From NCBI GenBank assembly GCA_964638005.1, contig CAZWXS010000002.1, forward strand, positions 51,537 to 115,536: DNA of 64,000 bases. Reading direction: 5' to 3'. This DNA is from JAAYYM01 sp964638005. Lineage in GTDB: Bacteria > Bacillota > Clostridia > Lachnospirales > Lachnospiraceae. The notes under the pieces are model-generated. The model did not search any database, had not been told where the DNA came from, and was given only the letters and a program-made list of their open reading frames with translations. Below, one piece after another: positions 48,658 to 57,317 of this stretch. Each line of letters begins with the position of its first letter. Position 1 is the first letter of the stretch. A program made the translations under genes and the position numbers.

Positions 48658-50181
48658 ATGATACTAAAACTTATTTTACTTGTCGTATTCTTTGCCATTA
48701 TGATTGGGGTGGGTTTCTATTCCAGAAAGCATGCCACCAATGTCAACGATTTCGTTTTGGGCGGCCGTACGGTAGGACCGTGGCTGACTGCATTTGCATT
48801 TGGCACATCTTACTTTTCATCGGTTGTGTTTGTAGGTTATGCAGGACAGTTTGGGTGGAAATACGGTTTGTCTGCCACATGGATCGGTATCGGCAATGCG
48901 TTGATCGGCAGTCTGCTTGCATGGATCGTACTTGGCAGAAGAACCAGAGTTATGACCAATCATCTGTCATCAGCGACCATGCCGGAATTTTTCAGCAAGC
49001 GTTTTGAAAGCCATTCATTGAAGATTGCGGCATCTACCATCGTGTTTATTTTCCTGATTCCGTATACAGCTTCCGTCTACAACGGTCTGTCACGTTTGTT
49101 CAGTATGGCATTTGATGTTCCTTATAAGGTATGCATCGTTGTCATGGCATTGCTGACAGGGGTATATGTCATTGCGGGCGGATATATGGCTACCGCAATC
49201 AATGACTTTATTCAGGGTATTATTATGATCATCGGTATTGTTGCAGTGATAGCTGCGGTATTGAGCGGGCAGGGTGGTTTTATAGAGGCCATCGGAAAGC
49301 TGGCACAGTTTGAGAGTGATATTGAACCGACCATCGGACAGCCGGGAGCATTTACCTCTTTCTTCGGCCCGGATCCGGTCAATCTGGTGAGTGTTGTGAT
49401 ATTGACTTCCCTCGGCACATGGGGACTTCCGCAGATGGTACATAAGTTTTATGCAATTAAGGATGAGGAGTCGATTAAGACAGGTACGATTATTTCAACG
49501 GTATTTGCAGTCATCGTAGCAGGTGGTTCCTATTTCCTCGGAAGCTTTGTGAGGCTGTATGATGATGCTTCGTTACATAATGAAACGGGCGGAATGATTT
49601 ATGATGCGATTATGCCGCATATGCTCTCTACATTACCTGATATTTTGGTTGGTATCGTAGTCGTGCTTGTATTGTCGGCTTCCATGTCTACACTATCATC
49701 ATTGGTGCTGACTTCCAGTTCTACGTTGACACTTGATATGATTAAGGACAATATCATTAAGAATATGAGTGAAAAGAAGCAGCTGATTTGTATGAGAATA
49801 TTCATTGCATTCTTCATCGTGTTATCAGTAGCGATTGCATTGAATCCTCCTACTTTTATTGCACAGCTCATGGGTATCTCATGGGGTGCACTTGCAGGAG
49901 CGTTCTTAGGACCTTTTATCTATGGACTCTACTGGAGGAAGACGACAAAGGCTTCTGTGTGGATGAGCTTTATCGTGGGAATCGGCATTACGATTGCCAA
50001 TATGCTCATCGGTTTCACTTCACCGATTACAGCAGGTGCGATGGCTATGGTGGCTTCCATAGTTGTAGTCCCGTTAGTGAGTCTGGTAACACCGAGGTTG
50101 ACAACAGAATCTACCGATGCGATTTTTGAATGTTATACAGAGACGGTTATCGTGTCTAAGAAGAAATCTCTTGAACCGTAA
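48658..50181 (+). CDS. Sodium:solute symporter family (SSF) protein
   Basis: 507 residues with about 13 hydrophobic helices. Family marks are DFVLGGRTVGPWLTAFAFGTSYFSS near the N-terminus, SATWIGIGNALIGSLLAW, VYVIAGGYMATAINDFIQGIIM and SASMSTLSSLVLTSSSTLTLDM, which carries the Na2-site serine/threonine pattern. It moves an unknown solute with sodium; similarity to proline/pantothenate/sugar members cannot be ranked from sequence alone. GAGAGGG precedes the ATG. It has its own promoter with operator-like repeats and its own terminator. The final 40 residues are hydrophilic and cytoplasmic. Confidence 0.92.
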   Translation: MILKLILLVVFFAIMIGVGFYSRKHATNVNDFVLGGRTVGPWLTAFAFGTSYFSSVVFVGYAGQFGWKYGLSATWIGIGNALIGSLLAWIVLGRRTRVMTNHLSSATMPEFFSKRFESHSLKIAASTIVFIFLIPYTASVYNGLSRLFSMAFDVPYKVCIVVMALLTGVYVIAGGYMATAINDFIQGIIMIIGIVAVIAAVLSGQGGFIEAIGKLAQFESDIEPTIGQPGAFTSFFGPDPVNLVSVVILTSLGTWGLPQMVHKFYAIKDEESIKTGTIISTVFAVIVAGGSYFLGSFVRLYDDASLHNETGGMIYDAIMPHMLSTLPDILVGIVVVLVLSASMSTLSSLVLTSSSTLTLDMIKDNIIKNMSEKKQLICMRIFIAFFIVLSVAIALNPPTFIAQLMGISWGALAGAFLGPFIYGLYWRKTTKASVWMSFIVGIGITIANMLIGFTSPITAGAMAMVASIVVVPLVSLVTPRLTTESTDAIFECYTETVIVSKKKSLEP

Positions 50182-50224
50182 GTGATATGAAAAATAAAAT
50201 GTAACATATTATATTGAATCATTT

Positions 50225-50266
50225 TGCCGTGGGTCTGCCGATATGGAATCAGACTCACGGCATTTT
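50225..50266 (+). terminator. Intrinsic terminator of the SSF gene
   Basis: TGCCGTGGGTCTG (50225-50237) pairs with CAGACTCACGGCA (50250-50262) with one G-U pair, followed by TTTT. Confidence 0.85.
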
Positions 50267-50413
50267 CTGTGCTTTTTGCCCAATATGTCAGCCTACAGAA
50301 TCATGGGATGTTTTCGTTATGAGACAATTTATAGGATGACAGGTGACAAATGACTGCGTTAGGTGATAAAATAGTAGACGTTAATGATATACGTGTACTG
50401 TGAAGGGGAACAG

Positions 50414-52117
50414 ATGCATAAAACATTTGCGGGAGATAAATTTTTTGGAAATATGAAAATAGCAATCTTGTCCATGATTGTGACATACAGCACTTCTTTG
50501 CTGGACTATTTTTTGGTGGGAAGAGCGATGGGAGAGGAAGCATTACAGGCTTTTGCGCTGTTAACACCTTATCTTTCTATCGTCTTTTTTGTGTCCTGTC
50601 TGATTTCATCGGGAACGGCGATTATGATTGCGTTTGAAGTGGGAAAGGGCAGCAGGGAAAGAGGAAATCTGTATTTTCAGCAGGGAGTAATCCTGGCTTT
50701 GGGAGTCGGCATTCTGCTCAGCATTGCTTTGCTGCTGGGAGGCGGCTGGGTATTAGGAAATAAAAGCGTTCCGGTAGATATCAGGAAAATGATGAACGAT
50801 TACTATCTGTACATCTGTCTGCTTCCGGTATGGCATATCTTGAATGAATTGCTCTTTTCTGTGATATGGAATGCAGGCGGTGATATCTACTGTGTGATTT
50901 CACTGGGAGTAAAGCTGGTTATCAATATTGCTGCATCGGTCTTGCTGATGAGTTATATAGGAATCGGTGGAACCGGTCTTGGTACGATCTTTGGCTGCAT
51001 TTGCAGTCTGTTGGTCTTTCCGTTCTATTTTCGCTCTAAGCAGAATGTATTTCAGTGGGGCTGGCATTTTGATATTCGATCGGTCTTTAAGATGTTCCAT
51101 TTCAGTATACGTGATGCCATGATCTATTTATATATGGCGGCCATACAGTTCTTGATGAATGCATATCTGATGTATCGATATGGTGGACAGGCGGTGTTGA
51201 TTTTTTCTGTTATCATGAACCTGGAAAATCTGTACCTGACAGTGTTTGATTCACCGGGTGATGCAGTATCGGTGATACTCACAGTATTTGTCGGAGAAGG
51301 AAATCGCAGGGGAATTCTGAAATCTATGAAGGCAGCAGAGAAGACGGCCATGATCGAAGGTATTGTAACGATGCTTATTTTGTTGATTTTTTCCGAACAA
51401 ATACCTCTTATATTTGGAATTACGGGAGTGGAGAATATACATATGATTGCGGTTGCCGTTCGGATATTTGCAATCGGGGCACTTGTATTTCCGATTATCA
51501 TGCTGTTTTCTACTTACTATCTTGCCATTGAGAGAGTGTTTTTGTCTGTGGAAATGATGACGATGCAGATACTGGTTGCACCGCTGGTGTCGGGTGTGCT
51601 TTTGTCCATCCCCTTTGGTTTGACCGGAGTCTGGATTGGATTATGTATGGGAAGTGTCGTCATGCTTTTTATAGATGCTTTGATTTTGAAGATACGTCAT
51701 AGCGACAGGACATTTCCTTATTTGCTGAATAAGGAGAAACTCAAGAAACAATTATCTTATGATGTGCCTATTTCGCAGGAGGGAGTCATGTCGTTGGTGA
51801 ATCAGGTGGAGACGGATCTGACAAAGAGAGGCATTGAGCAGAAGAAGATCTATCGAATCATGCTGATGATAGAGGAAACGGAAATGCTGGTTGTTGAGCG
51901 GAACAGAGAAAGAGGCGGAATCATCCAGTGCGATCTGTTCATGGAAGATCCGATTCGATTGGTTTTAAGAGACAGTGGTTTGTACAGTGATATCACGGAT
52001 CAAGACGGTGTTGCCGAATCATTCAGAGCATACACGGCGACTATGATCGGAAGTAACTATGGCGCGAATCAGTATCTGCTGACATGGGGAAATAATCGTA
52101 CTGTGTGTACGTTCTGA
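50414..52117 (+). CDS. MATE-family efflux transporter with C-terminal HATPase (RsbW-like) domain
   Basis: About 567 residues from the ATG at 50414, with AAGGGGAA 6 nt upstream; an in-frame ATG at 50384 lacks a site. About twelve hydrophobic helices (about 15-435) fit the MATE/MatE layout: DYFLVGRAMGEEALQAFALLTPYLSI, SSGTAIMIAFEVGKG, and a symmetric second half. After a short linker a soluble domain of about 125 residues follows: VPISQEGVMSLVNQVETDL, KIYRIMLMIEETEMLVVERN (N-box-like helix with Glu) and LVLRDSGLYSDITD (DxGxx-like). It resembles the anti-sigma serine-kinase GHKL fold. Substrate and role of the fused domain are unknown. Confidence 0.8.
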   Translation: MHKTFAGDKFFGNMKIAILSMIVTYSTSLLDYFLVGRAMGEEALQAFALLTPYLSIVFFVSCLISSGTAIMIAFEVGKGSRERGNLYFQQGVILALGVGILLSIALLLGGGWVLGNKSVPVDIRKMMNDYYLYICLLPVWHILNELLFSVIWNAGGDIYCVISLGVKLVINIAASVLLMSYIGIGGTGLGTIFGCICSLLVFPFYFRSKQNVFQWGWHFDIRSVFKMFHFSIRDAMIYLYMAAIQFLMNAYLMYRYGGQAVLIFSVIMNLENLYLTVFDSPGDAVSVILTVFVGEGNRRGILKSMKAAEKTAMIEGIVTMLILLIFSEQIPLIFGITGVENIHMIAVAVRIFAIGALVFPIIMLFSTYYLAIERVFLSVEMMTMQILVAPLVSGVLLSIPFGLTGVWIGLCMGSVVMLFIDALILKIRHSDRTFPYLLNKEKLKKQLSYDVPISQEGVMSLVNQVETDLTKRGIEQKKIYRIMLMIEETEMLVVERNRERGGIIQCDLFMEDPIRLVLRDSGLYSDITDQDGVAESFRAYTATMIGSNYGANQYLLTWGNNRTVCTF

Positions 52118-52129
52118 AAATATAAAAGA

Positions 52130-52178
52130 TACCACACCATGAAATCTCAGTGAGATATCATGGACAGTGGCACCTTTT
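52130..52178 (+). terminator. Intrinsic terminator of the MATE-HATPase gene
   Basis: CCATGAAATCTCA (52137-52149) pairs with TGAGATATCATGG (52151-52163) with one mismatch, flanked by CCAC and GTGG that can extend the stem, then a T-run. Confidence 0.75.
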
Positions 52179-52191
52179 TGACAGGGATTAT

Positions 52192-52596
52192 TTAGTATTT
52201 TCTGTTATATAGGAAATACATAATCAGATAGCAGAGTACCTGCAGTCCTGTAACGGCACAGACGATAGACGCAATCTGTTCTTTTTCCATAATGATCAGT
52301 ACGACAATTGCAATATATTCTGCAAGAATAGACAGCATGAATGTAGTATAGCCGCTTCTGGTTACAATGAGTATAAGGCGTTCTTCATTTTGCATGATTT
52401 CATATTTCTTCATTTTTTCAGGATCGCGCGCGAGTCTGATAAATTGAATCAGTTTTAGCAATGCAACGACTGCAAGTCCGGTGCCGAGTCCTAACATCAT
52501 AGAATCGTTATTTTTTAGATTGGCTGCAATGATCAGGATAATTCCTGCGATTAACGTTGATGCACAATAAATGATTTTCTTTTTTATGATTTTCAT
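52192..52596 (-). CDS. Small membrane protein partner of an XRE regulator, function unknown
   Basis: 134 residues with four hydrophobic helices (IIYCASTLIAGIILIIAA, MLGLGTGLAVVALLKLI, YTTFMLSILAEYIAIVVLI, ASIVCAVTGLQVLCYLIMYF). The intervening loop ARDPEKMKKYEIMQNEERLILIVTRSG is the most polar part. The start overlaps the regulator stop by 4 nt, so the pair is translationally coupled. I do not recognise a named family; similar DUF2178-like pairs occur in Firmicutes. It may transduce or mediate the response controlled by the regulator. Confidence 0.65.
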   Translation of the reverse strand: MKIIKKKIIYCASTLIAGIILIIAANLKNNDSMMLGLGTGLAVVALLKLIQFIRLARDPEKMKKYEIMQNEERLILIVTRSGYTTFMLSILAEYIAIVVLIIMEKEQIASIVCAVTGLQVLCYLIMYFLYNRKY

Positions 52597-52832
52597 TTTG
52601 TAGATTCCTCCTTTTGAGTGATGTCGATGTCATCAAAAATAAACAGTTCTTCGATGGTCGTCTCAAAATAGCACGCCAGCTTGTGTGCGAGCGGCAGCGA
52701 GGCGATGTATTTGCCGTTTTCCAATGAAATGATAGTCTGTCTGGTGACGGATACGGCGTTTGCCAGTTCTTCCTGTGTGACACGATGTTGCTTTCGATAT
52801 TCTGCAACCTTGTTTTCGATTTTACTTTCCAA
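52593..52832 (-). CDS. XRE-family (Cro/CI-like) transcriptional regulator
   Basis: 79 residues starting at TTG 52832, with AAAGGAG 8 nt upstream. A five-helix HTH-3 domain: VAEYRKQHRVTQEELANAVSVTRQTIISLENGKYIASLPLAHKLACYF, with TRQTIISLENGK as recognition region. The tail ends acidic. It should bind the three 23-bp-spaced ACTTTACA repeats that overlap its own promoter, acting as an autorepressor (inference). The coupled membrane protein gene follows. Confidence 0.88.
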   Translation of the reverse strand: MESKIENKVAEYRKQHRVTQEELANAVSVTRQTIISLENGKYIASLPLAHKLACYFETTIEELFIFDDIDITQKEESTK

Positions 52833-52866
52833 TGTGCCAGCTCCTTTCTTTGAATATGTAATGTTA

Positions 52867-52920
52867 ACTTTACATTGAGAGTATAGTACACTTTACATGC
52901 AATGTCAAGCGAACTTTACA
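52867..52920 (-). promoter_or_regulatory. Promoter of the XRE gene with three direct repeats at 23-bp period
   Basis: On the minus strand TTGACA (52908-52903), 17-bp spacer, TATACT (52885-52880). The octamer ACTTTACA occurs on the plus strand at 52867-52874, 52890-52897 and 52913-52920, each exactly 23 bp after the last. One lies upstream of the -35, one in the spacer and one downstream of the -10. Confidence 0.75.
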
Positions 52921-53104
52921 AATTTTTTATTACATATAAGAAATGAATCATAAATGAGCAGGGGCAATATACAATACATTTGAAATTACTATGATATAAA
53001 ACAAAAACATGACACAGGATGTCAACATTTATGTGCTAATATATGATCAGGATAAACGATACCATATAAAATGCATGCTGTCGGACAGCGGAAAAGGAGA
53101 AAAC

Positions 53105-53644
53105 ATGGGAAGACCAACTACGAAGAATGATTTGCTCAGTGCAGCAGATCAGAATTATGAGAAATTGAATCTGCTGATTGACTCACTTACAGAGACAGAA
53201 TTATCTACACCATTTCACTTTGAAGGAGACGAGAAGAAAACAGAGGCACACTGGAGCAGAGATAAGAATCTGAGAGATGTTCTGATCCATCTCTATGAAT
53301 GGCACCAACTTTTGCTTAACTGGGTCAAAAACAACCAGAGCGGAAAGGCCTGTCCATTCCTGCCGGAGCCATATAACTGGAAGACATATGGAGATATGAA
53401 TATCGGATTCTGGGAGAAGCATCAGAAGACATCATTAGAGGATGCCAAGAAGTTATTTGCGGAGTCTCATCAGGCCGTCCTGGATCTGGCACAAACATTC
53501 TCGAGTGATGAACTGTTTTCCAAGGGCACATACGAGTGGGTCGGCGGAAGCACGTTGGGATCATACTTTGTCAGTGTGACGGCAAGCCATTATGACTGGG
53601 CGATTAAGAAACTGAAGGCACATAGGAAGAATTGCGGACAGTGA
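53105..53644 (+). CDS. ClbS/DfsB-family four-helix bundle protein
   Basis: 179 residues from the ATG at 53105, with AAAGGAG 7 nt upstream; in-frame starts upstream have no site. The start GRPTTKNDLLSAADQNYEKLN is the ClbS/DfsB signature, followed by WSRDKNLRDVLIHLYEWHQLLLNWV and TLGSYFVSVTASHYDWAIKKLK. ClbS-like proteins protect against DNA-alkylating products such as colibactin in the E. coli case; most relatives have unknown targets. It stands alone and is not next to biosynthetic genes. It ends before a strong hairpin. Confidence 0.9.
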   Translation: MGRPTTKNDLLSAADQNYEKLNLLIDSLTETELSTPFHFEGDEKKTEAHWSRDKNLRDVLIHLYEWHQLLLNWVKNNQSGKACPFLPEPYNWKTYGDMNIGFWEKHQKTSLEDAKKLFAESHQAVLDLAQTFSSDELFSKGTYEWVGGSTLGSYFVSVTASHYDWAIKKLKAHRKNCGQ

Positions 53645-53702
53645 GATACCAAAGATATTATGCACCAATGTAGAAAAGCTAAAGCATTAGGAGCAAGGCC
53701 AC

Positions 53703-53741
53703 AAAGGTTCGAGAGATGATTATGACATCTTTCGAACTTTT
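53703..53741 (+). terminator. Intrinsic terminator of the ClbS-like gene
   Basis: AAAGGTTCGAGAGATG (53703-53718) pairs with CATCTTTCGAACTTTT (53726-53741) with two G-U pairs and a 7-nt loop, then a short T tail. Confidence 0.75.
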
Positions 53742-53742
53742 G

Positions 53743-53808
53743 TATTGTTCCGATAAGTGAGAAATATTGTTCCGATGCATTGATATTGTTCCGATTATGG
53801 GGTATACT
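53743..53808 (+). promoter_or_regulatory. Three direct repeats and promoter before the Fic gene
   Basis: TATTGTTCCGAT occurs at 53743-53754, 53765-53776 and 53784-53795. TTGATA (53780-53785), 17-bp spacer, TATACT (53803-53808) form a promoter whose spacer contains the third repeat. The gene product has its own DNA-binding domain, so autoregulation is likely (inference). Confidence 0.7.
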
Positions 53809-53832
53809 TTCTCTGAAGAGAGGAGTGGAACT

Positions 53833-54723
53833 ATGTATATGACGGTAAAACAAGCCTCGAAAAAGTGGGGTATTTCAGATAGAAGAGTACGTGTATTGTG
53901 TTCGGAAGGGAAAGTAACGGGCGCTATTCGTGAGGGACGTTGTTGGATGATTCCGACTGGTGCGAGGAAGCCGGACGATGGAAGGTTTAAAGCAGCAGAA
54001 AATCTGTTGGATGTTGTAGACAGAAAGAAAGCAGAGTTGGATTCCAGACGCCCTTTAACAGAAGGGGAATCAGAACGTCTGGCGGAGGAGTTCGCTGTAG
54101 AATATACTTACAATTCCAATGCGATTGAGGGGAATACCCTGACACTGCGTGAAACAGATATGGTACTGCATGGATTGACGGTTGACCGGAAGCCGTTAAA
54201 AGACCACATGGAAGCGGTTGGACATAAAGAAGCTTTTGATTATGTACGAGATTTGGTAAAAGATCAGACGCCTTTATCGGAAAGCATCATCAAACAGATT
54301 CATTCTCTTGTATTAGCCGACAAAAAAGATGATCGTGGTGTATACAGAAGAGTTCCGGTAAGGATTATGGGTGCAAAGCATGAACCTGTACAGCCATACT
54401 TGATTCAGCCGAAGATGGAGCAGCTGCTGGAAGCTTATAGGAATAGTACGGAACATGTGATTCCCAGACTTGCGCGGTTTCATATAGAATTTGAGGGAAT
54501 TCATCCTTTCATCGACGGAAATGGTAGAACGGGTCGCCTGCTTGTGAATTTGGAGTTGATGAAAGCAGGATATCCGCCAATTGATATTAAGTTTACAGAT
54601 CGGATGGCTTACTACAAGGCTTTTGATGAATATCATATCAAGCATAATCTCGGAGCAATGGAAAGGTTGTTTGCCGGTTACGTGAATGTGAGACTGGATG
54701 GTTATTTGGAGATGTTAAAATGA
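53833..54723 (+). CDS. Fic-family protein with N-terminal DNA-binding domain
   Basis: 296 residues from the ATG at 53833, with GAGGAG about 9 nt upstream. An N-terminal excisionase/MerR-like winged helix (MTVKQASKKWGISDRRVRVL to MIPTGARKPDDGR, about 1-50) precedes the Fic domain. The inhibitory helix motif is SNAIEGN (about 93-99), and the active site is HPFIDGNGRTGR (about 223-234) with the catalytic His and the Gly-Asn-Gly anion loop. It should transfer AMP or another nucleotide moiety to a protein Ser, Thr or Tyr, held off by its own inhibitory helix. The three upstream direct repeats suggest self-regulation. No antitoxin gene is adjacent. Confidence 0.92.
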   Translation: MYMTVKQASKKWGISDRRVRVLCSEGKVTGAIREGRCWMIPTGARKPDDGRFKAAENLLDVVDRKKAELDSRRPLTEGESERLAEEFAVEYTYNSNAIEGNTLTLRETDMVLHGLTVDRKPLKDHMEAVGHKEAFDYVRDLVKDQTPLSESIIKQIHSLVLADKKDDRGVYRRVPVRIMGAKHEPVQPYLIQPKMEQLLEAYRNSTEHVIPRLARFHIEFEGIHPFIDGNGRTGRLLVNLELMKAGYPPIDIKFTDRMAYYKAFDEYHIKHNLGAMERLFAGYVNVRLDGYLEMLK

Positions 54724-54786
54724 CAGAAATGGTCATATTATGCGATAGAAGGTGGGGAAATAATTGATGTTTGCATTGTTGTTATC

Positions 54787-54792
54787 TATCGT
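54787..54792 (+). promoter_or_regulatory. Weak -10 candidate for the GNAT-nucleotidyltransferase gene
   Basis: TATCGT lies 17 bp after TTGATG (54764-54769). The pairing is degenerate and the call is tentative. Confidence 0.2.
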
Positions 54793-54841
54793 CCAAATAT
54801 AAATGAGTGGTAAAAAGTAACAATGAAACAGGAGACGGAAA

Positions 54842-56308
54842 ATGGAATATGAAATCAGAAAAATAAGTGAAATGAAGGAATATCAAGAGGATGCTGCAAA
54901 GTGGTTCCATGAAAAGTGGGGCATTCCGATCGAGGCGTATCGGGAGAGTATGGAGGAGTCCTTTCATATGGAGCAGGCGGTGCCTGAATGGTATATTGTA
55001 TTGGATGAAGGAAATATCATCGGCGGCATGGGTGTCATAGAAAATGATTTTCATGCAAGAAAGGACTTGACGCCGAATGTATGTGCGGTATATGTGGAAG
55101 AAGACTATCGCTGCAAAGGAATTGCAGGCGAATTGCTTGCTTATGTGTGTAATGATATGAGCAATAGGGGAATCCATACCCTTTATCTTGTGACAGGTCA
55201 TATAGGATTTTATGAAAGATATGGATGGAAGTATGAGTGCCCTGTATTGTGTGACGGAGAATCCAAGACATCACGTATGTATGTGCACAAAATGAAAGAG
55301 ACAAGACCACATGTAAGTATTCAGACTCCCGGATGTTTGGAGCAGTTGATGCAGAGTCTGGATGAACACATGGAACTGTTTCGCTCCTTTGACCAAGTGG
55401 CAGGAATTATGCTCGATGGAGGAATGTCCAGAGGCTATGCGGATGAATTGTCCGAAGTTGATGTAGTCATCTATGTACATGAGCAGGCATATCGAAATTA
55501 CAAGGAAAAGCAAACACCCTGTGCTCTCGGAATCACGAAAATCGATGGACAGTTATATGATATTAAGTTGTTGAACTATGAAGAGGAACTGGATCGTGCG
55601 TATGAAGCTGTGGCGCTTTGGGATCTGTCCTATGCCAAGATCATCTATGATCCGGACGGGAAAATACAGAGGTTGTTTTCGGAAAAATTGAAGCAGAAAA
55701 CCAATGTTGATACGGCGGGAGGATTCATGTTTGAGGCATGGTGGAGCTATCGACTGGCCGGTGACATCTGGATTCGCAGAGAAGATGTGCTGCAGGGACA
55801 TTACTGCCTGAACAATGCGATTACACCTTTGATTTCAGCACTGTTCATCGCAAATGAGGAGTTTGTTCCGCATGAGAAATGGTTGATCCATATGAGCCGA
55901 ACGCTTGCATGGAAACCGGATCGTTATGAAGAGCAATTGAAGCAGGTATTGCAGACAGGCGATATGAGTTTAGAAAGCCTAAAGACACGACAGGCGGCAA
56001 TCGATTGCCTGTGGAAAGAAATCGATCAAAAACTGTGCGAGGAAAATGATTTTCATGCCGGACTCAATATGATGCAGAAAGATGGTTATGAGGCACTTTG
56101 GAAGATTTTAGATAAGGGTAGTGTTTCGATAGAGGAATGGAAGTCTTTCAGTCGCATAGAGGATTTGAATTATGAGCCATTGTTCAGCATATGCAGGTTG
56201 GTAAATGGAAATGTAGTTGTGGATTATGAGAAAATGCATTCTCTGGGTGAAGCGGATTTGTATGAATATTTTTTGGAGATTGTGAAGAGGGTTAGATCAG
56301 TCAAATAA
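54842..56308 (+). CDS. GNAT acetyltransferase-nucleotidyltransferase fusion
   Basis: 488 residues. The N-terminal GNAT domain (about 1-155) has the acetyl-CoA loop-like VEEDYRCKGIAGELLAYV (motif A, V/I-x-x-x-x-R-x-x-G-x-A form) and HIGFYERYGWKY. The second domain (about 160-300) has GGMSRGYADELSEVDVVIYV near residue 193, matching the nucleotidyltransferase GSxxRG...D-x-D loop but with Glu in the first acidic position (SEVD). A helical C-terminal domain (about 310-488) with FMFEAWWSYRLAGDIW follows. This combines the two activities used to modify aminoglycosides, but no family match is claimed. Unlike its neighbours it has moderate GC. AGGAGACGG lies before the ATG. Confidence 0.7.
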   Translation: MEYEIRKISEMKEYQEDAAKWFHEKWGIPIEAYRESMEESFHMEQAVPEWYIVLDEGNIIGGMGVIENDFHARKDLTPNVCAVYVEEDYRCKGIAGELLAYVCNDMSNRGIHTLYLVTGHIGFYERYGWKYECPVLCDGESKTSRMYVHKMKETRPHVSIQTPGCLEQLMQSLDEHMELFRSFDQVAGIMLDGGMSRGYADELSEVDVVIYVHEQAYRNYKEKQTPCALGITKIDGQLYDIKLLNYEEELDRAYEAVALWDLSYAKIIYDPDGKIQRLFSEKLKQKTNVDTAGGFMFEAWWSYRLAGDIWIRREDVLQGHYCLNNAITPLISALFIANEEFVPHEKWLIHMSRTLAWKPDRYEEQLKQVLQTGDMSLESLKTRQAAIDCLWKEIDQKLCEENDFHAGLNMMQKDGYEALWKILDKGSVSIEEWKSFSRIEDLNYEPLFSICRLVNGNVVVDYEKMHSLGEADLYEYFLEIVKRVRSVK

Positions 56309-57030
56309 ATGAGGATAAAATTTGTGCTGAAGACAGCAATAAAGAAGAGGGTCAAAGAGAGAGAGATTATTGATAATCTTTTACCTTATATTGCAGAAAT
56401 CAGAATTAATATCGGTAATAATCCTGATTATGCACAGAATATTGAAGAACTGAATAATGTAGAAACTTATGTCGAAGAATATGTAGCAAACTATGAAGAA
56501 CTGCTTAGCGCTGGTAATGGAAAATATAATAAAGATGGTGTAGGTTTTGCAAAGAAGATGCAGTCATGGACAGGTTTTATAACGTCTTACTGTAATTCAC
56601 TTATGCGGCTGGAGTTAAGCCGTAGTGTGGCGTTACAAGATGAGATTAACAAAAGTTTTAACGGAACAATAGCTGCGATTGTATGGCTCAGAAGATGCAG
56701 GATGGTTTACGCCAACTAGAGACGGGTAATGAACTGGCAAATTCAACAAAAGAAAGTTTTATAAAAATTAGCGAGGGCACCAGGACAGTAAATGAAGATA
56801 TTATGAATATGGTAGATAATCTGAAGGAATTATCAGAAGTTACACTACAGGTAAGCAATAATATTGAGCAAATACATATGACAATTGACGAAAATTCCGC
56901 CGAAACGAATGCGATTGTAGCAACAGTCGCTGAGCAGTCAGCTAACTTGGAGGAAGTGTCCAGTGTTTCAGAAGTGCTGGCTCAATTGTCAACCGATTTA
57001 AAAAACTTAGTCAGCGCATTTAACTTATAG
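56309..57030 (+). pseudogene. Methyl-accepting chemotaxis protein remnant, two frames
   Basis: Frame 1 (56309-56719) begins directly after the stop of the upstream gene, without a ribosome binding site, and encodes a helical, charged sensor-like segment. Frame 2 (56683-57030) encodes the C-terminal signalling coiled coil: AQKMQDGLRQLETGNELANSTKESFIKISEGT, VTLQVSNNIEQI and TVAEQSANLEEVSSVSEVLAQLS, which match MCP signalling and flexible regions. The highly conserved hairpin tip is missing, and the frames join by a shift near 56690. It cannot make a working receptor. The region is AT-rich. Confidence 0.8.
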
Positions 57031-57169
57031 GTGTAATCAATGATTTGCACATTTTGGTTTAGAATATAATGATATAAATGGATGATGAAAGAGAATAAAT
57101 ATAGTAATAGCATTTTGATAATGTGATTTATTGTTGAAATGCTATTATCTTGTGACAAGCAAACAAAAA

Positions 57170-57246
57170 TTTACTGGCAGGACTGAAAAGTTCTGCTTTT
57201 TTACTTGACAATTTCCTTATCCAGAGTGATGAATTACATAAATGAA
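57170..57246 (+). repeat. Copy A of a ~77-bp repeat shared with the right end of the window
   Basis: It matches 63759-63835 at roughly nine in ten positions with one 1-bp indel. It encodes, in one frame, a C-terminal peptide FLLDNFLIQSDELHK then stop. A perfect TTGACA lies inside it. AATGAAATTA (57241-57250) and TAATTTCATT (57270-57279) form an inverted repeat just after it. Confidence 0.75.
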
Positions 57247-57317
57247 ATTACCATTTAATGGAAAAGTGATAATTTCATTCAATAATTCATAAAACTGAAG
57301 GGAAGATTGGTAAATAA

